Shown piece by piece: positions 10,676-21,350 of a DNA stretch of 64,000 bases (its first letter is position 1; every line of letters begins with the position of its first letter). This stretch comes from Macrostomum hystrix (lineage: Eukaryota; Platyhelminthes; Macrostomidae). Position numbers and translations under genes: made by a program. Under the pieces are notes generated by a model. The model was given only the letters and a program-made list of their open reading frames with translations, was not told the origin of the DNA and ran no database searches. The stretch spans positions 434,001-498,000 of the forward strand of contig CATNEN010000005.1 in NCBI GenBank assembly GCA_950097015.1, read 5' to 3'.

Positions 10676-13413
10676 TTAGGAGAACAGGTGATCAATGGTG
10701 AGCTCCAGATCGCCATTGTTCTGCTCCAGCACTCGAAGAGCCGCCTCCTCGTCGGTGATGCCCATATCGCGCAGGGCCCGCAGCTGGGCGGCAAATCTCT
10801 GCCTAGCCGGTATGAGCGTGAACGCCTGGGCCATGGCTTGCCGCAGAAAATCCGACGACACTTGACCACCGGCGGCTCCGCTAGCTGAAGCTGCCGCTGT
10901 AGAAGACGATGGACGAGAGCGGGATCGCTGCTGCTGCTGAGGCTGCGGAAGAGCCGCAGCGCCAGCCGCGGCGTCCTCTTGCTCGCCGTTGTTCTCCTCG
11001 TCCTCGTCGAGAACAGATTCGAAGTCGACATTGTAATTGGCGCCGGGCGGCATGTTTACGGAGATCTGCGAGTGAAGTGGATTGAAAATAAATCAATAGG
11101 CATTGATGGACGAGATTTCGAAGCGTAAAAGAGGATCAAGATTATTCAGTGAGCTGAAGCTGTTTTAACCTCAGATTCTTCAGTGACCTGAATCTGTTTC
11201 AACTTCCGATTCTTCAGTGACCTGAAGCTGTTTCAACTTCCGATTCTTCAGTGACCTGAAGCTGTTTCAACCTCAGATTCTTCAGTGACCTGAAGCTGTT
11301 TCAACCTCCGATTCTTCAGTGACCTGAATCTGTTTCAACTTCCGATTCTTCAGTGACCTGAAGCTGTTTCAACCTCCGATTCTTCAGTGACCTGAATCTG
11401 TTTCAACCTCCGATTCTTCAGTGATCTGAATCTATTTCAACCTCCGATTCTTCAGTGACCCGAATCTATTTCAACCTCCGATTCTTCAGTGAGCTGAAGC
11501 TGTTTCAACCTCCGATTCTTCAGTGACCTGAATCTGTTTCAACCTCCGATTCTTCAGAGACCTGAATTTATTTCAACCTCAGATTCTTCAGTGACCTGAA
11601 GCTATTTCAACCTCCGATTCTTCAGTGACCTGAAGCTGTTTCAACCTCCGATTCTTCAGTGACCTGAAGCTGTTTCAACCTCCGATTCTTCAGTGACCTG
11701 AAGCTGTTTCAACCTCCGATGCTTCAGTGACCTGAAGCTATTTTAAGCCTGTAAAGTAATTTAAAGTAATTTTAATTAAAAAATACTACTAACCGAAGCG
11801 TTAGGCATCGGATTAGGCAATCGAGCCCCTTGAGCCACCTGCTGAACCCGTCTAACCACAGTCACAATGGCCGTAGCCAGCACAGGATGCTGACGCACTA
11901 ATTGCTGCAACAACTTCGGCCTCTTCAGCATGACACCTTGCAGGCGATAATCCGTGATAATCTCTTGAGCCCGACGATCCTCGCCTAATCCGGGCACATC
12001 AGCTGCGTCTAATTGGGCAGCTGCTTTGCACAGAGCCAATAGGCCGCCAGGCATTATGGCGGCAGACTTCAAAGCTAGCATTGTCTGTTCTACTAATTGT
12101 TGGGTATTGTTCACGGCTGGTTTGTACCGATTTCTAGCTACAAAGTGTAGGCAGTGCTGCTTAGAAGCAGAATTTGGTGAGCCAGCAGATGAGGGGCCTA
12201 GCAAATCGCTTAGGCTTCGATTGAGATCCGTGTGACGAATGCCGCGATAAACTGCCACTGTTGATAAAAAATAATTCGTGGGCGTAGATTGAGAATCTAG
12301 GCATTAATAGCTAAAGAATAAATAATCTAAAGGAGATACGCAACTGGGATAGGAAAATGGTTAATCCGATTGAGGATCTGGGATATGGGGATTATAAATC
12401 TGATTGAGGGTCTAGATACTCTATCATGTTTTATAGTTAAATCCACGCTCAAAAACTATACAGTATAATGGGAATATTTTATATATTTTAGGAAATTATT
12501 TTTATTAAAACAAATGTAACGAACAAAACAGTATAAAAGGAGAGAAGTTTGATGCAAAAATATACAGTGCCAGTGAGCTTGAACAATAAGCCAATAACTG
12601 AGAATTATCTTCAAATAAGTGAAGTTGTTGTGTTAGTCAACTTTTTGTTTATATCTAGAAGACTAGAGCTGAAAAGAAGGAGCTAGTGCTCATTGTGTAG
12701 ATAAAGCAGAGATTGAGGCTGTGAGCCTCTAATCCTGGATAAACGCCCAGTAAAGACTCGAGAATAAGAGACCAGTGCATTAGAAGGATAAACCGCTTGT
12801 GCCAGTGCAAGTGCTACCTTAAGAAGACCCACAAAGTAAGATTTGTGGAGTTATAACGGCCCTTTTCAGGGCACCAGGAAAAGCAAAAGGGACAATATGT
12901 AGAATTAGAGGGAAAGAAGGAATAATATTGGCCAGAAGAATACGCTACCAAGAGAGAGGAAAAAATAGTTATAAGCCCTGTTACATAAGGATCTGGAATA
13001 TGGGCGATTATAAATCCTATTAAAGATCTAGGAGATGATCTGGGACTGAAATGTTGATAAATCTGGTTTAAGAATCTGAGATATGTGACAGGGGGATTAT
13101 CAATGGGACCAAATATCTGGGAATGGGAAGATTACCAAAATAAGGATTTAGGAATATAAACCATTTGATCAAAGTTGACAAAGAGAATGACTTTAAATAC
13201 ATTAGTGGTAGCTATAAATATCAATTATTAATACATGCACTTACCAACATTAAAAGAATCCCAATTGAAAGTTCCATTAGATTGTTGATTCCAGCAAAGA
13301 TCAAATACTTCACTCAATTTTTTATTTATTGAAACATCATTCAAGCTAGCACAATAATAATCTTTTGGTGATACTTCAGGTTTGGCCTCAAAAATACTAA
13401 CTTTTAATTCCAT
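10676..13413 (-). CDS. UBL7: Ubiquitin-like protein 7 (UBL7) homologue
   Basis: Three exons on the minus strand: 13413-13245, 12257-11794 and 11065-10676. They total 1023 nt, 340 residues (human 380), with in-frame joins (phases 1 and 0). Exon 1 encodes a divergent ubiquitin-like segment (MELKVSIFEAKP). Exon 2 has VPGLGEDRRAQEI...LVRQHPVLATAIVTVVRRV, matching the UBL7 pattern in which PGL is followed by a HPALVNAI-like helix. Exon 3 has an acidic patch VLDEDEENN, a Gln/Ser/Ala-rich linker and a C-terminal UBA domain (LRDMGITDEEAALRVLEQNNGD). The order Ubl, middle region, acidic patch, UBA is that of UBL7, a presumed ubiquitin-binding adaptor. The N-terminal Ubl is the weakest part of the match. 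It converges with ATIC. Intron 2 is largely a 34-bp array. Confidence 0.8.
11145..11745. repeat. 34-bp tandem array in UBL7 intron 2
   Basis: About 17 copies of a 34-bp unit starting GATTCTTCAGTGACCTGAAG, with C/A and T/G variants. It fills most of the 728-bp intron. Confidence 0.95.
12641..12990. repeat. Dispersed repeat copy in UBL7 intron 1
   Basis: A non-coding block with CCTCTAATCC, CGCTTGTGCCAG, CGCTACCAA and ATAAGCCCTGTTA in order. The same words recur in the same order at 59090-59215, which points to an interspersed family. It begins with a ~33-bp sequence (TTTTTGTTTATATCTAGAAG...) repeated at 13440-13472. Confidence 0.55.
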
Positions 13414-14602
13414 TGTTAGATATTAGAATATGTTTAATACTTTTTGTTTATATCTAGAAGACTAGAGCTGAAAAAATATTCACAAATAATTGATCAAATT
13501 TAATGCAAAATGATGAATGATTTAAAATACTATTCACTTCAACCATTAGATAAACAGCTAACTCAAAACTAATTGAGAGTTATATAAATATAACAAATAG
13601 CTAATAATGGGTAGCTAGCCCTCTATAATTATAGGCAAAAAATGCCACAAATTACCTAGGCAATGAAAATAAACATAAAGCTTTGTTTGGTAGGCCTTAT
13701 GTAGGACCAAGACTGCTAGGCCTAGGCACCATGATCATCAATGCTAAAGACTAAAGAGTGGTAGGGGGGAATGACTGATGATCAAGCTACTATTATTGGA
13801 TAGCTTGGGGTTAGCCAGGTAAGTAGATGTTGGGTTAGCAGGGGTTAAGGTCAAGGACAAGCTAGAATGTGATCCTGAGGGCATGAGTATTTATATTTTG
13901 AATTAAAAACATAATTAATTTTCACATAGGCCTACATACTGTGTTTTTGTGTGACTGAGTAAATCAAAGCAATTGTAAAATTTTAAATTACATAACCAAA
14001 TTTAGATAGGCCTAGTTATGCCTTAGAATTAGATAGGGGGCCTAACCAACTCAGTAAAAACAACTCTTAAGTCTTATATAATATACACATAAAATATTAC
14101 CCTGTAGCCTCTGGGCAAACCTTTGGTCTCTTGATCCAAGTTTTGAATGCTTGGATTGAAGTCATTGGGTTGGCAATCCACAATGATCTAGCAGGTGAAG
14201 TGTGAAGTTAATTAGAATACCTGAAGTATTTAATAGGATCAAGGTTTAAGAAGCCTAGCCCTGCTACTAGGTTAATTAAAAAATATTTATATTAGGAAAT
14301 AGATCTATAGGATATTTTAGATATTTAAGACACATGCATGTGACATGCATGATAAACTGCATGTTATTCCACATGTTAAACAGCAATGAAATGTGGTCGC
14401 ATCTCAAATGGCCGATCAAACTCTAATTGGCCGGATGTAAAATTTTTAACTGTTCAAACCAATATATACAGTTATGCACAAATTAAACTAATTTAGAATT
14501 TTAAACCAATTTATTTATATCGCAACAGTACAAAGGGTTAGAGTCCAATTAGTGGCTAATATTGAATAGGCCCTAAGTGTCAAAATTAAAGAAAAATAGA
14601 AC
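13414..14602. other. Intergenic spacer upstream of UBL7, no gene seen
   Basis: AT-rich with frequent TAGGCCTA words. It holds the UBL7 promoter by position but shows no clear TATA box, and it ends at the retrotransposon target duplication. Confidence 0.6.
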
Positions 14603-14606
14603 GATC

Positions 14607-15283
14607 TGTAAGAGGCTATATTTTGTATTTTTCCGTAGCTTGTATTTTACCGTAACTTCGCTTAATTCTAGGAAATTGTAGAAATTCACCGTTGTTTAAC
14701 TACGCTTTAATTTTTGTTTAAATATGCACACTCAACCCCAATTTCTTGCTATAAATATACGCGCGCTGTAAGGAGAAAAACTAACTTTCGGGAGCATAAC
14801 CCAAGTTCAAGAATAAAATATGCTGAATGCACGTGTTCTTTGAATAAAATTTGCTATAAAAGAGGAAATAACGTTGGGAATATATAAAACGTATTGGAGG
14901 ACAGTTTATTATTGAGACGATAGCAAAAGGCCAGTTTTGGATAGAAATAAATACGTTGTGTGTGTCTGGTACCCTCCAATCCATTGGAGCCTTAAAGACT
15001 GGGTGTGATTAATAATTATTAAAAGAGTAATTCTATACAGTTGAAAGTAAAAGTGTCTTACCGCTCGGGCACTTATGATTTGCTACCGCAGTAATTGAAT
15101 ATATATTAAAGTGTTATACTTCCCTATAAATTGGGAGATTTTAAACATAACGAAAGTTGACATTTAATAAGCATTTTTGCAGTGGATGAATATAAGTAAT
15201 TTATAAAGAATAACAATAAAGAGAAGGGCTTTACGATAACTATAGTGACGGCTGTGAGATTTTAATAAAAGAGCCCTACAACA
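14607..15283 (+). repeat. 5' LTR of the gypsy element (677 bp)
   Basis: Starts TGTAAGAGGC and ends CCCTACAACA. A TATA box (TATATAAAA, 14881-14889) and several AATAAA signals lie inside, giving a standard U3-R-U5 arrangement. Two bases after its end, TGGTGACAGCGG (from 15286) is the likely tRNA primer-binding site. Confidence 0.93.
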
Positions 15284-15285
15284 AT

Positions 15286-15303
15286 TGGTGACAGCGGTGA
15301 AGG
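15286..15303 (+). other. Primer-binding site of the gypsy element
   Basis: TGGTGACAGCGG directly follows the 5' LTR with a 2-base gap. TGG pairs with the CCA end of a tRNA; I cannot say which tRNA. Confidence 0.6.
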
Positions 15304-15341
15304 ATTGGAAATCCAGTCAGGCACAACTAAAATAAACCGTT

Positions 15342-16256
15342 ATGGCAGGAATCAATGATGCCATTGGGCTACTAGCAGAAGAGTTGAGGAATCGTTTGGA
15401 ATTAGGCCCGATGAGGCACGTGAAAATTCAAAAATATACACCGAGTCAGGACATTCGGATTTGGCTGACAGCCTTCGATCAAAGGTGTGACACCGAAGGG
15501 ATCGAACAAGAGGAACACAGAAAGAGTGAATTATTGGCTAATCTGGACTTGGCTACTGCGTTTGCAGCAGTCCAACGATTGAACTTACCTGAAGAATTGA
15601 CCTATGATGAGTTCAAGGAGAGATTGGTGGAAAGATTTGGCCGATTGGGCAGTTCATCGGAGTTCAGAGAAGAATTTCGTGGACGACTACAAGGACGAAA
15701 TGAAGCGACTGACTCATTCGCGGATGCCCTTATTGAACTAGCATCCCGCGCATTCCCTAACATGAATGCTGAACAGCGTGAGGAGGAAGTCGTGGAACAG
15801 TTTATCAAAGGTGCCAGAGTCCCTGCAGACACCCGAGAGAAACTGATTTTCGCACAACCCGCCAGTTTGCAAGAAGCCAGACGTATGCTGAGGAGGATAG
15901 AAGCCGCCTGGCACATGTCTCATAAGAACGGCTTGAGAGTGATGAAGGGTGAACTAGGCGATGAACAGCAGACAAATCTCGAAGATCTAATCGAAAAGCA
16001 GAAGATGGAAATTAATAAACAGAGGAAGATGATTGAGACTCTCATCCAGGAGAAGAGTAAGGCAGAAAGCCAGAACAGACAACCCCAGCCGCTCATGAAG
16101 CAGCAGGTGAGGTTCCAGCAGCCATATCAGCAGTCAAGGCCTCCGCCGACTTGCTATAATTGCCGAAAAATAGGCCATATCGCGAAGAACTGTCAGAATT
16201 CAAGGCAGTATCCGCTGAAGCAGTTTGCACCTCAGAATTCCCATCAGGGAAACTGA
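15342..16256 (+). CDS. gag: Gag protein of the gypsy element
   Basis: 304 residues. The N-terminal two-thirds is a helical capsid-like Gag region (IRIWLTAFDQRC; LPEELTYDEFKERLVERFG; EEVVEQFIKGARVP), followed by a charged coiled-coil stretch. Near the C-terminus is one CCHC zinc knuckle, CYNCRKIGHIAKNC. The start is the first ATG after the primer-binding site. It ends ...GGG AAA C|TGA, where the stop immediately follows a frameshift heptamer (see 16247-16253). It makes the particle that packages element RNA. Confidence 0.9.
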   Translation: MAGINDAIGLLAEELRNRLELGPMRHVKIQKYTPSQDIRIWLTAFDQRCDTEGIEQEEHRKSELLANLDLATAFAAVQRLNLPEELTYDEFKERLVERFGRLGSSSEFREEFRGRLQGRNEATDSFADALIELASRAFPNMNAEQREEEVVEQFIKGARVPADTREKLIFAQPASLQEARRMLRRIEAAWHMSHKNGLRVMKGELGDEQQTNLEDLIEKQKMEINKQRKMIETLIQEKSKAESQNRQPQPLMKQQVRFQQPYQQSRPPPTCYNCRKIGHIAKNCQNSRQYPLKQFAPQNSHQGN

Positions 16257-19200
16257 AGGCCGAGGGACGACAGTCGAGGCCACGCCCCTCTTGTGAACCC
16301 CAGTTCGAAACCCAGGCCTCCCAGAAATCTCGATATCCCGTGAAGTCCCAGTGTTTTTACCAAAGCGGAAGGCGTTATGCACATATTGCGTCAGCACCAG
16401 CACCTAATGCGTCAGCACCTCGACTATCAGCACCTATTGCGTCAGCACCTCGACTATCAGCACCCAATGCGTCAGCACCTCGACTAGCAGCACCTATTGC
16501 GTCAGCACCTCGACTATCAGCACCTATTGCGTCAGCACCCCGAGTATCAGCACCTATTGCGTCATCACTCAGCATGCCAGCACCCAGGTCATCAGCAGTC
16601 TCAGTGTCCGAAGAGTCAGCAATCGACGAAGCAACCGAAGAAGATTCAGCAGAGGAACTAGAGCCGAAGACTCTTGTCGGAAGGCCTGCGAAGAAAAATC
16701 AAAGGACACGTGAGAACATTTTTAAAAATTGCTCTAATATTAAACTAGAATTAGTGCAACCCGAAGGTTACGAAGCAGTAGTAGTAGGAAGCATCAAAAA
16801 GACCGATGTGAATTTTATCCTTGACACGGGAGCAAGAAACAGCTTCCTGAGTAAGTCCGTATGGACAAAGCTGATTAAGTCTGACCAGATCAAAAGCACT
16901 AATAAAAGAGTCTCCACCTTTGATGGCACACGAGTACAACTAGAAGGAGAATGCTGCATTTTTGTGAAATTTGGCGAAATCCAGGTAGAAATCGATTTCT
17001 TGTTATGTAGTCACGAGTGTGATAATATACTTGGAATGGAGTTTTTCCTCGGATACTGTGAGAGCATTAACATTGCCAACGGCATGTTAGTACTCCATGA
17101 AGGATCGTGTATCCCAATGCAGTTTACGCATCTCCCAGTGAAAGTTTGCCGTGTGTACACTCAGGAGAGAACTGTTATTCCAGCTAACAGTGCATTAAGA
17201 ATTCCTGTGCGGCTAGCCAAAGGCTCAGAATGTAATTATGGTACACCGATGACTATCGAAGTAGTTGGAGAAGGCGTAAGAGCCAAAGAGTGGACTTTAG
17301 AAATGGTCCCCACTCTTGTTACTATGCGTGAAGGCTCTGCCGTTGTCGAAATCGTGAATCGGCATCCAGTTGATGTGAAACTGGCAAAGTCCGCCTTAAT
17401 TGGTGTAGCCAAGCCTATGAAAGCTAGGGAGTTGGACTACTTCGAAAGTTCTAAGCAGGATGAATCCGAACCCACAGTGAAAGTGAATCAGACTCAGACT
17501 GTTACAGATGCTTGGATAGAGGAGGTCAGTCTTGGACCGAATCTGTCTGAAGAGCAGAAGAAATCAGTAATTGATCTAATGAAGGAGCACAGAGAGGCTT
17601 TTTCTCAGCATGAGCTTGACATGGGATTGACTCATCTGGTCACCCACGAAATATCCCTGAAGGATGAGACTCCAGTGAGAATTCCCACGAGAAGAATTCC
17701 ACCACACCTTCAAAAGCAAGTGGATGCTCAGCTTGACGATATGCTAGCCAAAAATCTAATTCGCCCGTGCTATTCTACCTATTCAACACCTTTAGTAATA
17801 GTACCTAAGAAAGATGGAACAATTAGAATAGTCAGCGACTTTAGAGTGCTAAATTCACGTGTAAATTATGTGCCATATCCGTTGCCTAATATTCACCAAA
17901 CTTTCTCTTATCTATCAGGTAGTCAATATTTTAGCAGCCTAGATTTAAATTCCGGATATTGGCAAGTGCCTATAAAAGAAGAGCACAAATTTATGACCGC
18001 ATTTTCTACCTTAACTAGGGGCCAATTCGAGTATGAAGTTATGGCCCAAGGTCTTTCTAATGCTCCGGGCACTTTTCAGCGATTAATGAATTTAGTATTG
18101 CTGGGCATACAGCATAAATTTGCGATGTCCTATATTGACGATATTGTCACTTACTCGAAAACTTTCGCCGAACATCTGGCACATTTAAAGGAAGTTTTCC
18201 AACGGTTGATTACAGCAGGACTTAAGCTGAGACCGAAAAAGTGCAATCTATTTCACCAAGAACTAAAATATCTAGGTCATGTGATTAGCACTGAAGGAAT
18301 TCGTACTGACGAGTCTAAGATTGAGGCAATCAAGACTTGGCCGAAGCCGAAAGACGTAAAGGAACTAAGAAGTTTCCTAGGTCTGTGCAACTACTATAGT
18401 CGATTTGTGAAAAATTATGCCGAAGTCGCCCACCCATTGTTTCAACTTACACGGAAGAATATCCAAAACTTCCAAGAAAAATGGAGTGCAGTGCACGACG
18501 AAGCATTTGAGTCATTAAAAACTCGGATGATGTCTACCGAAGTATTAGCTTATCCAGAATTCGTTGACGATGAGAATGTGCGAATGGTCCTCGACACCGA
18601 TGCCAGCGATGGTAGAATTGGCGCCTGCTTGGGCCAAATCCAATCTGATGGCGTGGAGAGGCCAATTGCATATTTTAGTCGGGCAATGAAAGAATCTGAG
18701 AAAAGATACCCAATCACTAGGAAAGAATTACTAGCTTTAGTAGACTCTATGAAGCACTTTAGATTTTATTTATTAGGGAAGCGATTTCTAGCTAGGACAG
18801 ATCATAAAGCAATTATTTGGCTATTAAGGCAGACAGAAGCGCAAGGCATTCTAGGTAGATGGATTGAAAGATTGAATGAATTTCAATTCGAAATTGAGCA
18901 CCGGAAAGGTACTTCCCACCAGAATGCTGACAGTTTGTCAAGGAGACCCGCTGAAATGGCAGAAGAGAAGAAGAGAGAAGAAGAGAGTGCAGAAGAGGCA
19001 GAGAGCCGCGTTTGTGCAGAGAATGGACAAGAGGCAATGACCCAGGACAGTGCTATATGCCTGACCCAGTCGCCGACTGATCCTTGTGAGGGAGAGATCC
19101 CGACAATAGATCCCATTTGCAGGATCGAGTCACTGATCTCAGGAGGAGAGAAGGAAGTAATCCAAGGCGATCTCGCCATTGACTCTAGCATTATGCAATT

Positions 19201-21094
19201 GAGTCCCGACGCCGAGGAGTTCTTTCCTAAGTCGCAGATTGAAACGCAAGAATTAGGAGAGCATAAATGTGACAAGCTTTTGACAGATTATCTGCCTTCC
19301 CCTCTGAAGCGCGAACAGATTTTAGAAGCCCAGCGTGCAGACCCAGCGATTCGCACCTTAATCGAATGGAAGCACAAAGGCTTAGACAAACCCCCATTGT
19401 CGAATGACATGAGCTCTGAGCTGAGGCAAATGAGCAAAGCATTTGAGGCAATGTTTATGGAAAGAGGATTATTAATGATTAAAGAAGAAGGAGAATTGAA
19501 GGTTGTTTTGCCCCGGTCCGTGGACATGCTAGTCTTTAGCGATCTGCATGAGAGCCCACTAGCAGGACACTTGGGACGGGACAAAACACATCAGCGAGTA
19601 AAGAAGCGATTTTGGAGACCTGGATTGGTCACAGCTATTGAAGGAATGATTGCTAAGTGCATTCCGTGTCTAGAAAGTAAAAAGGGCAATTATATCCAAG
19701 CCCCTGTGCAATCATTTCCCATTTGTGAGCCATTCCATCGCTTACACATCGATTTAATCGGCCCTGTATCTAAGGAGAGCAGGAGAGGGCACAAATATGT
19801 GCTAACTGTGGTTGACAGCACCACTAAATATCCATTTGCATTTCCTGTTCGGAATCAAAAATCAGATACAGTAATTAAACTGCTACAGGAGAGGGTATTC
19901 TCAGAGTATGGCCAATGCCATTGGATCCATACCGACAATGGCAAAACCTTCACTAGTAGGCAATTCAAGGCTTTTTGCGATCTTTATAATGTCAAACACA
20001 CGTGTACTACTCCTTACCATGCTCAAAGCAACGGGCTGGTAGAGCGCTTCAATAAGCAGGTGAAGTCCATCATTACCTGTCTTATTGAAAAGGATCATAA
20101 TGATTGGGACCTAATGATCCCAGCAGCTCTAGTTGCGGTACGCACAAGTGTGAATAAAACGACAGGTTATAGTCCACACTATCTACTGTTCGGAAGAGAG
20201 GCTGTATTGCCGATCGACAGTCAGATACAGAGTCCAAAATCTTATGCCAATTATCCATCATATGTGGCCGATCATGCTGAAAGACTGAAAGTAGCCGCCG
20301 AAATCGTTAAGAAGAAATTAGAAAAAGTAGTCGATCAGAGAGAAGAGATTGCTAAGACAACTAAATTACCTAAAGAAGTGCCGATTGGCAGTTTAGTTTT
20401 AATGAATAACCCACAACTTAATAGCGAGGAGTCGCACAAGTTCCATCGGAAAAAGCGGTCTGCATTCAGAGTACTTGAACAGATCTCTGATGTAGTTTTC
20501 AAAGTTCAAAAGGAAGAAGAAGGCGAGCTAGTAGGAAATATTATGATAGCGCATAGAGATAATTTAACTACAGTGCCCAACTCGATCAAGGAGGCAATCG
20601 TTAAGGGAAGCCACCCCAGCGCCGTGATCGAGAAGGAAAAGATAACAAATAAGAAAACTCAGCCTAGAAAGACAGGATCAAGCATTAAGGGAAGCCACCC
20701 GAGGAATCGGAATAAACAATCTGAGGAAAAGCAAACAAACCCATCAGATTCTGAGTCTGAAGACGAAGAAAGACTGATGTGGTATTGCGAAAATAGAAGC
20801 GAAGACAATGAATTGAGAGGAAGCTTATTGGACATTGGAGCTGAAGTCGAAATAGACGATATAAACAATCAGTCTGACAATGAAAACACCGAAGAAGGGA
20901 GTGAAAGCGAGAGCGAGAATGAAAGCGAGGATATTAACACCTCAGAGGAAGAACAAAGCCAGAATGGCGAAGGTGATGAATTTGCTTCGCGCCCATATAA
21001 CACAAGGAGAAGTGTTAATCCTCCAGCCAGATTTAGGGATTACTTAAAGCGTCTGTCCACAGCGATTGCGTGGCTTAGTAATATTCAATACTAA
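16160..21094 (+). CDS. pol: Pol polyprotein of the gypsy element (protease, RT, RNase H, integrase)
   Basis: The open frame is in the -1 register relative to gag. Translation probably enters it at 16247-16253, so the first ~30 codons of the open frame are likely not used. Residue numbers count from 16160. An Ala/Ser/Pro repeat linker (SAPIASAPRL units) spans about 75-140. An aspartic protease has DTGA at 222. Reverse transcriptase (about 505-700) has YIDD at 658-661. RNase H (about 805-930) has DTDASDG. The integrase zinc finger (about 1136-1175) has HLGRDKTH and CIPC. The integrase core has D1198, D1259 and E1295, giving DD35E. The 300-residue C-terminal tail is Lys-rich, then very acidic and Ser/Glu-rich, with no chromodomain. 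No stops or frameshifts interrupt the domains. Confidence 0.96.
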   Translation: MPKNRPYREELSEFKAVSAEAVCTSEFPSGKLKAEGRQSRPRPSCEPQFETQASQKSRYPVKSQCFYQSGRRYAHIASAPAPNASAPRLSAPIASAPRLSAPNASAPRLAAPIASAPRLSAPIASAPRVSAPIASSLSMPAPRSSAVSVSEESAIDEATEEDSAEELEPKTLVGRPAKKNQRTRENIFKNCSNIKLELVQPEGYEAVVVGSIKKTDVNFILDTGARNSFLSKSVWTKLIKSDQIKSTNKRVSTFDGTRVQLEGECCIFVKFGEIQVEIDFLLCSHECDNILGMEFFLGYCESINIANGMLVLHEGSCIPMQFTHLPVKVCRVYTQERTVIPANSALRIPVRLAKGSECNYGTPMTIEVVGEGVRAKEWTLEMVPTLVTMREGSAVVEIVNRHPVDVKLAKSALIGVAKPMKARELDYFESSKQDESEPTVKVNQTQTVTDAWIEEVSLGPNLSEEQKKSVIDLMKEHREAFSQHELDMGLTHLVTHEISLKDETPVRIPTRRIPPHLQKQVDAQLDDMLAKNLIRPCYSTYSTPLVIVPKKDGTIRIVSDFRVLNSRVNYVPYPLPNIHQTFSYLSGSQYFSSLDLNSGYWQVPIKEEHKFMTAFSTLTRGQFEYEVMAQGLSNAPGTFQRLMNLVLLGIQHKFAMSYIDDIVTYSKTFAEHLAHLKEVFQRLITAGLKLRPKKCNLFHQELKYLGHVISTEGIRTDESKIEAIKTWPKPKDVKELRSFLGLCNYYSRFVKNYAEVAHPLFQLTRKNIQNFQEKWSAVHDEAFESLKTRMMSTEVLAYPEFVDDENVRMVLDTDASDGRIGACLGQIQSDGVERPIAYFSRAMKESEKRYPITRKELLALVDSMKHFRFYLLGKRFLARTDHKAIIWLLRQTEAQGILGRWIERLNEFQFEIEHRKGTSHQNADSLSRRPAEMAEEKKREEESAEEAESRVCAENGQEAMTQDSAICLTQSPTDPCEGEIPTIDPICRIESLISGGEKEVIQGDLAIDSSIMQLSPDAEEFFPKSQIETQELGEHKCDKLLTDYLPSPLKREQILEAQRADPAIRTLIEWKHKGLDKPPLSNDMSSELRQMSKAFEAMFMERGLLMIKEEGELKVVLPRSVDMLVFSDLHESPLAGHLGRDKTHQRVKKRFWRPGLVTAIEGMIAKCIPCLESKKGNYIQAPVQSFPICEPFHRLHIDLIGPVSKESRRGHKYVLTVVDSTTKYPFAFPVRNQKSDTVIKLLQERVFSEYGQCHWIHTDNGKTFTSRQFKAFCDLYNVKHTCTTPYHAQSNGLVERFNKQVKSIITCLIEKDHNDWDLMIPAALVAVRTSVNKTTGYSPHYLLFGREAVLPIDSQIQSPKSYANYPSYVADHAERLKVAAEIVKKKLEKVVDQREEIAKTTKLPKEVPIGSLVLMNNPQLNSEESHKFHRKKRSAFRVLEQISDVVFKVQKEEEGELVGNIMIAHRDNLTTVPNSIKEAIVKGSHPSAVIEKEKITNKKTQPRKTGSSIKGSHPRNRNKQSEEKQTNPSDSESEDEERLMWYCENRSEDNELRGSLLDIGAEVEIDDINNQSDNENTEEGSESESENESEDINTSEEEQSQNGEGDEFASRPYNTRRSVNPPARFRDYLKRLSTAIAWLSNIQY
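16247..16253 (+). promoter_or_regulatory. -1 ribosomal frameshift site joining gag to pol
   Basis: G GGA AAC in the gag frame is a canonical X-XXY-YYZ slippery heptamer, placed directly before the gag TGA. Slipping by -1 reads GGG AAA CTG in the pol frame. Eight bases downstream, GAGGG (16262-16266) can pair with CCCTC (16286-16290), enclosing further complementary stretches that could form a stimulatory structure. Confidence 0.75.
16380..16590 (+). repeat. In-frame SAP repeat inside pol
   Basis: About 30-bp units (GCGTCAGCACCTCGACTATC) encode ASAPRLSAPI-type repeats between the nucleocapsid and protease regions. Confidence 0.85.
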
Positions 21095-21209
21095 ACACCA
21101 AGTCAAAAGGTGCGAAGAATCGAACAATGGGTAGGGAACAAAACAAGGGAAATCTCGGCTAACCAATAGGAATTGTTTTAGTAGGGGTTCGGGAGCCGAG
21201 AAGTCATTG

Positions 21210-21280
21210 GACAGCGCGGGAAAATCAGGGCAGCCAATAAGGGGAGGTTTACCCCATTTTTCGCGCCTATATAACGGAGA
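21210..21280 (+). promoter_or_regulatory. Candidate internal promoter for gypsy ORF3
   Basis: In order: an E2F-type site on the minus strand (GCGGGAAA, 21216-21223), a CCAAT box (21234-21238), an E2F-type site (TTTCGCGC, 21259-21266) and a TATA box (TATATAAC, 21268-21275). The ORF3 start codon is 76 bases past the TATA box. A further CCAAT lies near 21163. Function is inferred from layout only. Confidence 0.55.
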
Positions 21281-21350
21281 CCTCCTAGGCGGAGAAAGAA
21301 GCATATATCACCTCGTTCTGAGCCAAATATATCACTCGTGTTGAACAGTA

